Shown here: positions 30,514 to 32,663 of the stretch, one piece after another
How positions within the stretch are numbered: the first letter of the stretch is position 1
How the letters are laid out: the number at the start of each line of letters is the position of its first letter
NCBI GenBank assembly: GCA_029005175.1
Contig: JAQXFQ010000190.1
Location: 1 to 32,663 of the forward strand
Direction: 5' to 3'
DNA: 32,663 bases
Origin: Bacillota bacterium
Lineage (GTDB): Bacteria > Bacillota > Clostridia > Oscillospirales > Acutalibacteraceae
Translations under genes and position numbers: made by a program
The notes under the pieces: generated by a model
Database searches by the model: none
Seen by the model: the letters and a program-made list of their open reading frames with translations, nothing else
Told to the model about the DNA's origin: nothing

Positions 30514-31977
30514 TCAGAAGACGGATCTGTCTATGCAGGTGCCGCCGTTATTTTTGTCCAAAATGTAATCAATAAGGCTCAGACTTTCCTCTTGGTGCTT
30601 TTCGACCGTAACAGACGTGGCGGCTGTCACTTTAAAGGATGTGTTGTCTGCAAAGTAAATGCCGTCATCGCCGAAAAGCTGCTTTGCGCCGAAGTAATTT
30701 TCGCCCACAGCGATATTCAGGCGATAGCGTCCCTGCGCCAGACATATTATATCGCTTCCTCCGTCGGTCAGATAGAGTTTTGCAACGCTTGATTCGTCAC
30801 CGTTATCGCTTATCTTTACAATGCTGATTATAGCGTTGCCGTCGCCGGAGTTGCGCTTAAATTCAACAGGCCACATTCCATTGCCCTTGCCGCTGATTAC
30901 ACAGCTTGTATTGATTTGCTTGATGCCGCTGCGATTGGTGGCGGCGTCATATGCGCTGCTGCTGTAATATTCAGTAAACGCGCGGATAGTTCCGTAATAG
31001 CCGCCGCCTGAAGTTTCACTGTCGGCAAAATCCGCCAAATCGATATTCATGTGGCATTTAAAAGCAGTATTTTCCGAGTAAGCCGCCGAAGCTGATGTTA
31101 TTGCAGAGAAAATCTGACTTTCTGCTGCATTTATATCAACCTCATTTTCTGAAGAGATGATAGATTTTTTCGCTTGTGAAATAGCCTCAATTATGTTCAG
31201 CGAGTCAAAGCTGAATGACAGCATACCGCTTTGAGTGGAGCTTGCACTCAAGCTGACATTTTTGGCTGAACAGTAATAAGGCGTCAACACTTTTGCCATA
31301 ACACTTCGGATTGCCGACGGGTCGTTAGAGGTTTCGCCGTTTATCTTAATTCCGTCTGCGGCGAAACTTGCCGAATAGCTGTCGAGAAATCCGTTGTAGG
31401 CAGTTGTATATTCTGTCGAGCCGGTATATTCACGTTGTTTATAGGGCGATGGACAGAGCATATCGTTTATTGCCCGACTAAGGTGCCTGTTTTCGAGAAG
31501 GTTTTGACCGCCGTTCCACGATTCCTGCACGCATGCCACCAGTCTGTTGAGAGTTTTAGTGTCGATTACAGGTTTTTCATCAATGCATAGACCAATGATT
31601 TCACACTTTACATATCCGAAATGGTTTTCATACATAGAATCTACAGCTTTTTTTATATATTCCTGGGGATTTTCTCCGGAATACGAGCCGCAGTTCACTT
31701 TTGGATTAAACAGTCTTACTTCCGCATAGAATTTTTTGTTGTCATTATCGGAGGTGTCGTATTTTACATTTTTAATTTCAGCACATTCTATCATACGAAG
31801 CTGAGTTTTGCTCAGATCGGAGCCGCTGCAGATTTTGGCCAGATTTGATGCAAGCTGAGTTGTAAAGCTGTCTGAGTTTGGTCGATAGAGCAGCATTGCG
31901 GCTGCGGCGGAAATAATAACGATGCCGGCGGTTATGGCGGCTAATATTATTGTGAGCCGAGTTTTTTTATTGTTCAT
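30514..31977 (-). CDS. Exported protein of unknown function
   Basis: A 487-residue protein with one N-terminal membrane or uncleaved signal segment (about 7-30), then a long Ser/Thr/Asn-rich extracellular part. Six or more Cys are spread through it. The C-terminal section, WPVEFKRNSGDGNAIISIVKI and then GRYRLNIAVGENYFGAKQLFGDDGIYF, looks like a small beta-sandwich module that I have seen implied in other gut Clostridia exported proteins, but I cannot name a family. ATG has aggagat upstream, overlapping the end of the previous gene's region, so it is probably co-transcribed with the solute-binding-like protein. Confidence 0.65.
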   Translation of the reverse strand: MNNKKTRLTIILAAITAGIVIISAAAAMLLYRPNSDSFTTQLASNLAKICSGSDLSKTQLRMIECAEIKNVKYDTSDNDNKKFYAEVRLFNPKVNCGSYSGENPQEYIKKAVDSMYENHFGYVKCEIIGLCIDEKPVIDTKTLNRLVACVQESWNGGQNLLENRHLSRAINDMLCPSPYKQREYTGSTEYTTAYNGFLDSYSASFAADGIKINGETSNDPSAIRSVMAKVLTPYYCSAKNVSLSASSTQSGMLSFSFDSLNIIEAISQAKKSIISSENEVDINAAESQIFSAITSASAAYSENTAFKCHMNIDLADFADSETSGGGYYGTIRAFTEYYSSSAYDAATNRSGIKQINTSCVISGKGNGMWPVEFKRNSGDGNAIISIVKISDNGDESSVAKLYLTDGGSDIICLAQGRYRLNIAVGENYFGAKQLFGDDGIYFADNTSFKVTAATSVTVEKHQEESLSLIDYILDKNNGGTCIDRSVF

Positions 31978-31992
31978 GTCAGAAAATATCTC

Positions 31993-32663
31993 CTAAGATG
32001 TTTTTGCCGTGTAAACATCGGCAACGGTCAATTGTGTGTCGGATATAAGGGCAATTGCCTGGTTGCGCGACAGTATGCCTTTGGACATATAAGTTAAAGC
32101 CATGGTGCAGTGATTCCAAAAGAAGCTGTTTTCATATGTCTGAGTTGTGACTATAAAATCCTTTGCGGACTGCACAGAATTTATGACCGCGTTGTAAATA
32201 TTTGATTTTTGGGTCAGCGAATCAGATGACTTTTTGGAAATAGCGGCAAGAGAAGGAACACGGTAATTGCTGCAAAGCTTCACACAGTTTTCTTCCTTAA
32301 TAAAATGCTCTATAAATTCCAGTAAGTCCTCCTGTTTGTCCTTGTCATAATACGCCTTTTTGGTTATGTAGAAGCCTTCCGCAAAATTTACATATAATCC
32401 GGTTTCGGATTTTTCCGTATCAGCCGCCGCAGTAGTCGTATCCGTCGCAGATACTGCAATTCCGGATGTAGTTGTGGCGGCTGAGGTATTCTTCTGAGAT
32501 GTGCCCGAACCCGATCCTGATGAACGATTGGTGGGGGAGGTTATCGGAAGTGTGCGCCTTACCGTCGTTTTAGTTAATAAGGAAAATTTTTGAGGTGTAG
32601 TGTACTGCGTAGTGGTTGGGGGGGGGTCGAATGAATCACACGCGGTGTTTATCGACGGCAGCA
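31993..32663 (-). CDS. C-terminal part of a probable ABC solute-binding protein (partial)
   Basis: The minus-strand frame is open to the window edge, so the N-terminus lies outside; a GTG at 32283 is internal and not a start. The visible 223 residues begin with a Pro/Thr/Ser-rich stretch (genomic about 32400-32640) and then FAEGFYITKKAYYDKDKQEDLLEFIEHFI, which matches the C-terminal lobe of family 1 extracellular solute-binding proteins (aGfaItk...eFi). The low-complexity insert within the protein is unusual for this family. Substrate cannot be read. The stop is 16 bases before the next gene's ATG. Confidence 0.55.
   Translation of the reverse strand, partial: LPSINTACDSFDPPPTTTQYTTPQKFSLLTKTTVRRTLPITSPTNRSSGSGSGTSQKNTSAATTTSGIAVSATDTTTAAADTEKSETGLYVNFAEGFYITKKAYYDKDKQEDLLEFIEHFIKEENCVKLCSNYRVPSLAAISKKSSDSLTQKSNIYNAVINSVQSAKDFIVTTQTYENSFFWNHCTMALTYMSKGILSRNQAIALISDTQLTVADVYTAKTS

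Noticed and set aside
1-32663. CRISPR array, prophage or insertion sequence genes
   Set aside because: No regularly spaced direct repeats, integrase, transposase or phage structural motifs were seen.

Overview
This window reads as a chromosomal segment of an anaerobic, endospore-forming Clostridia-type Firmicute, probably of the Ruminococcaceae/Oscillospiraceae kind; that family placement is inferred from gene content. The evidence is a complete eight-gene spoIIIA operon, the trmK-nif3 pair, an RqcH/FbpA-type NFACT protein, the cdaA-cdaR pair, a class III (oxygen-sensitive) ribonucleotide reductase, TTG/GTG starts with strong GGAGG-like ribosome sites, and sigma-A promoters close to TTGACA-17-TATAAT. 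No phage, transposase or CRISPR array was seen.

Layout. 1-2.5 kb: end of an ABC export-type operon (two membrane subunits, one ATPase). 2.5-4.5 kb: a CmpB-family membrane protein and murC. 4.5-5.2 kb: tRNA-Asp and tRNA-Thr with a consensus promoter and terminator, then a nest of small palindromic repeats. 5.2-9.2 kb: pyrE, a cytoplasmic glycoside hydrolase family 2 enzyme with an altered acid/base position, and two small unknown genes. 9.2-10.8 kb: a LexA/CI-like self-cleaving repressor (minus strand), another small repeat, a promoter with a palindromic operator candidate, a long structured leader and a 91-residue membrane protein. 10.9-14.1 kb (minus): a three-gene operon of an SCP2-like protein, an iron-type alcohol dehydrogenase and an aldehyde dehydrogenase. 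14.3-17.9 kb: a DUF1858 protein, trmK, nif3, rqcH. 18.0-18.9 kb (minus): an RluC/D pseudouridine synthase.

19.06 kb carries a 16-bp site identical to the Bacillus subtilis parS consensus, just ahead of the intact spoIIIAA-AH operon (19.2-24.1 kb). 24.1-27.0 kb holds nrdD, whose C-terminal glycyl-radical segment is missing from the large protein and is instead encoded by a separate 55-codon gene just downstream: a split class III reductase. 27.3-29.5 kb: cdaA and cdaR (cyclic-di-AMP synthesis). 29.6-32.7 kb (minus): an EamA transporter, a large unknown exported protein and the C-terminal part of a likely solute-binding lipoprotein with a Ser/Thr-rich insert.

The items most worth following are the split nrdD, two families of palindromic mobile-element-like repeats (one copy apparently inserted inside the other), the parS site and the structured leader at 10.15-10.36 kb.
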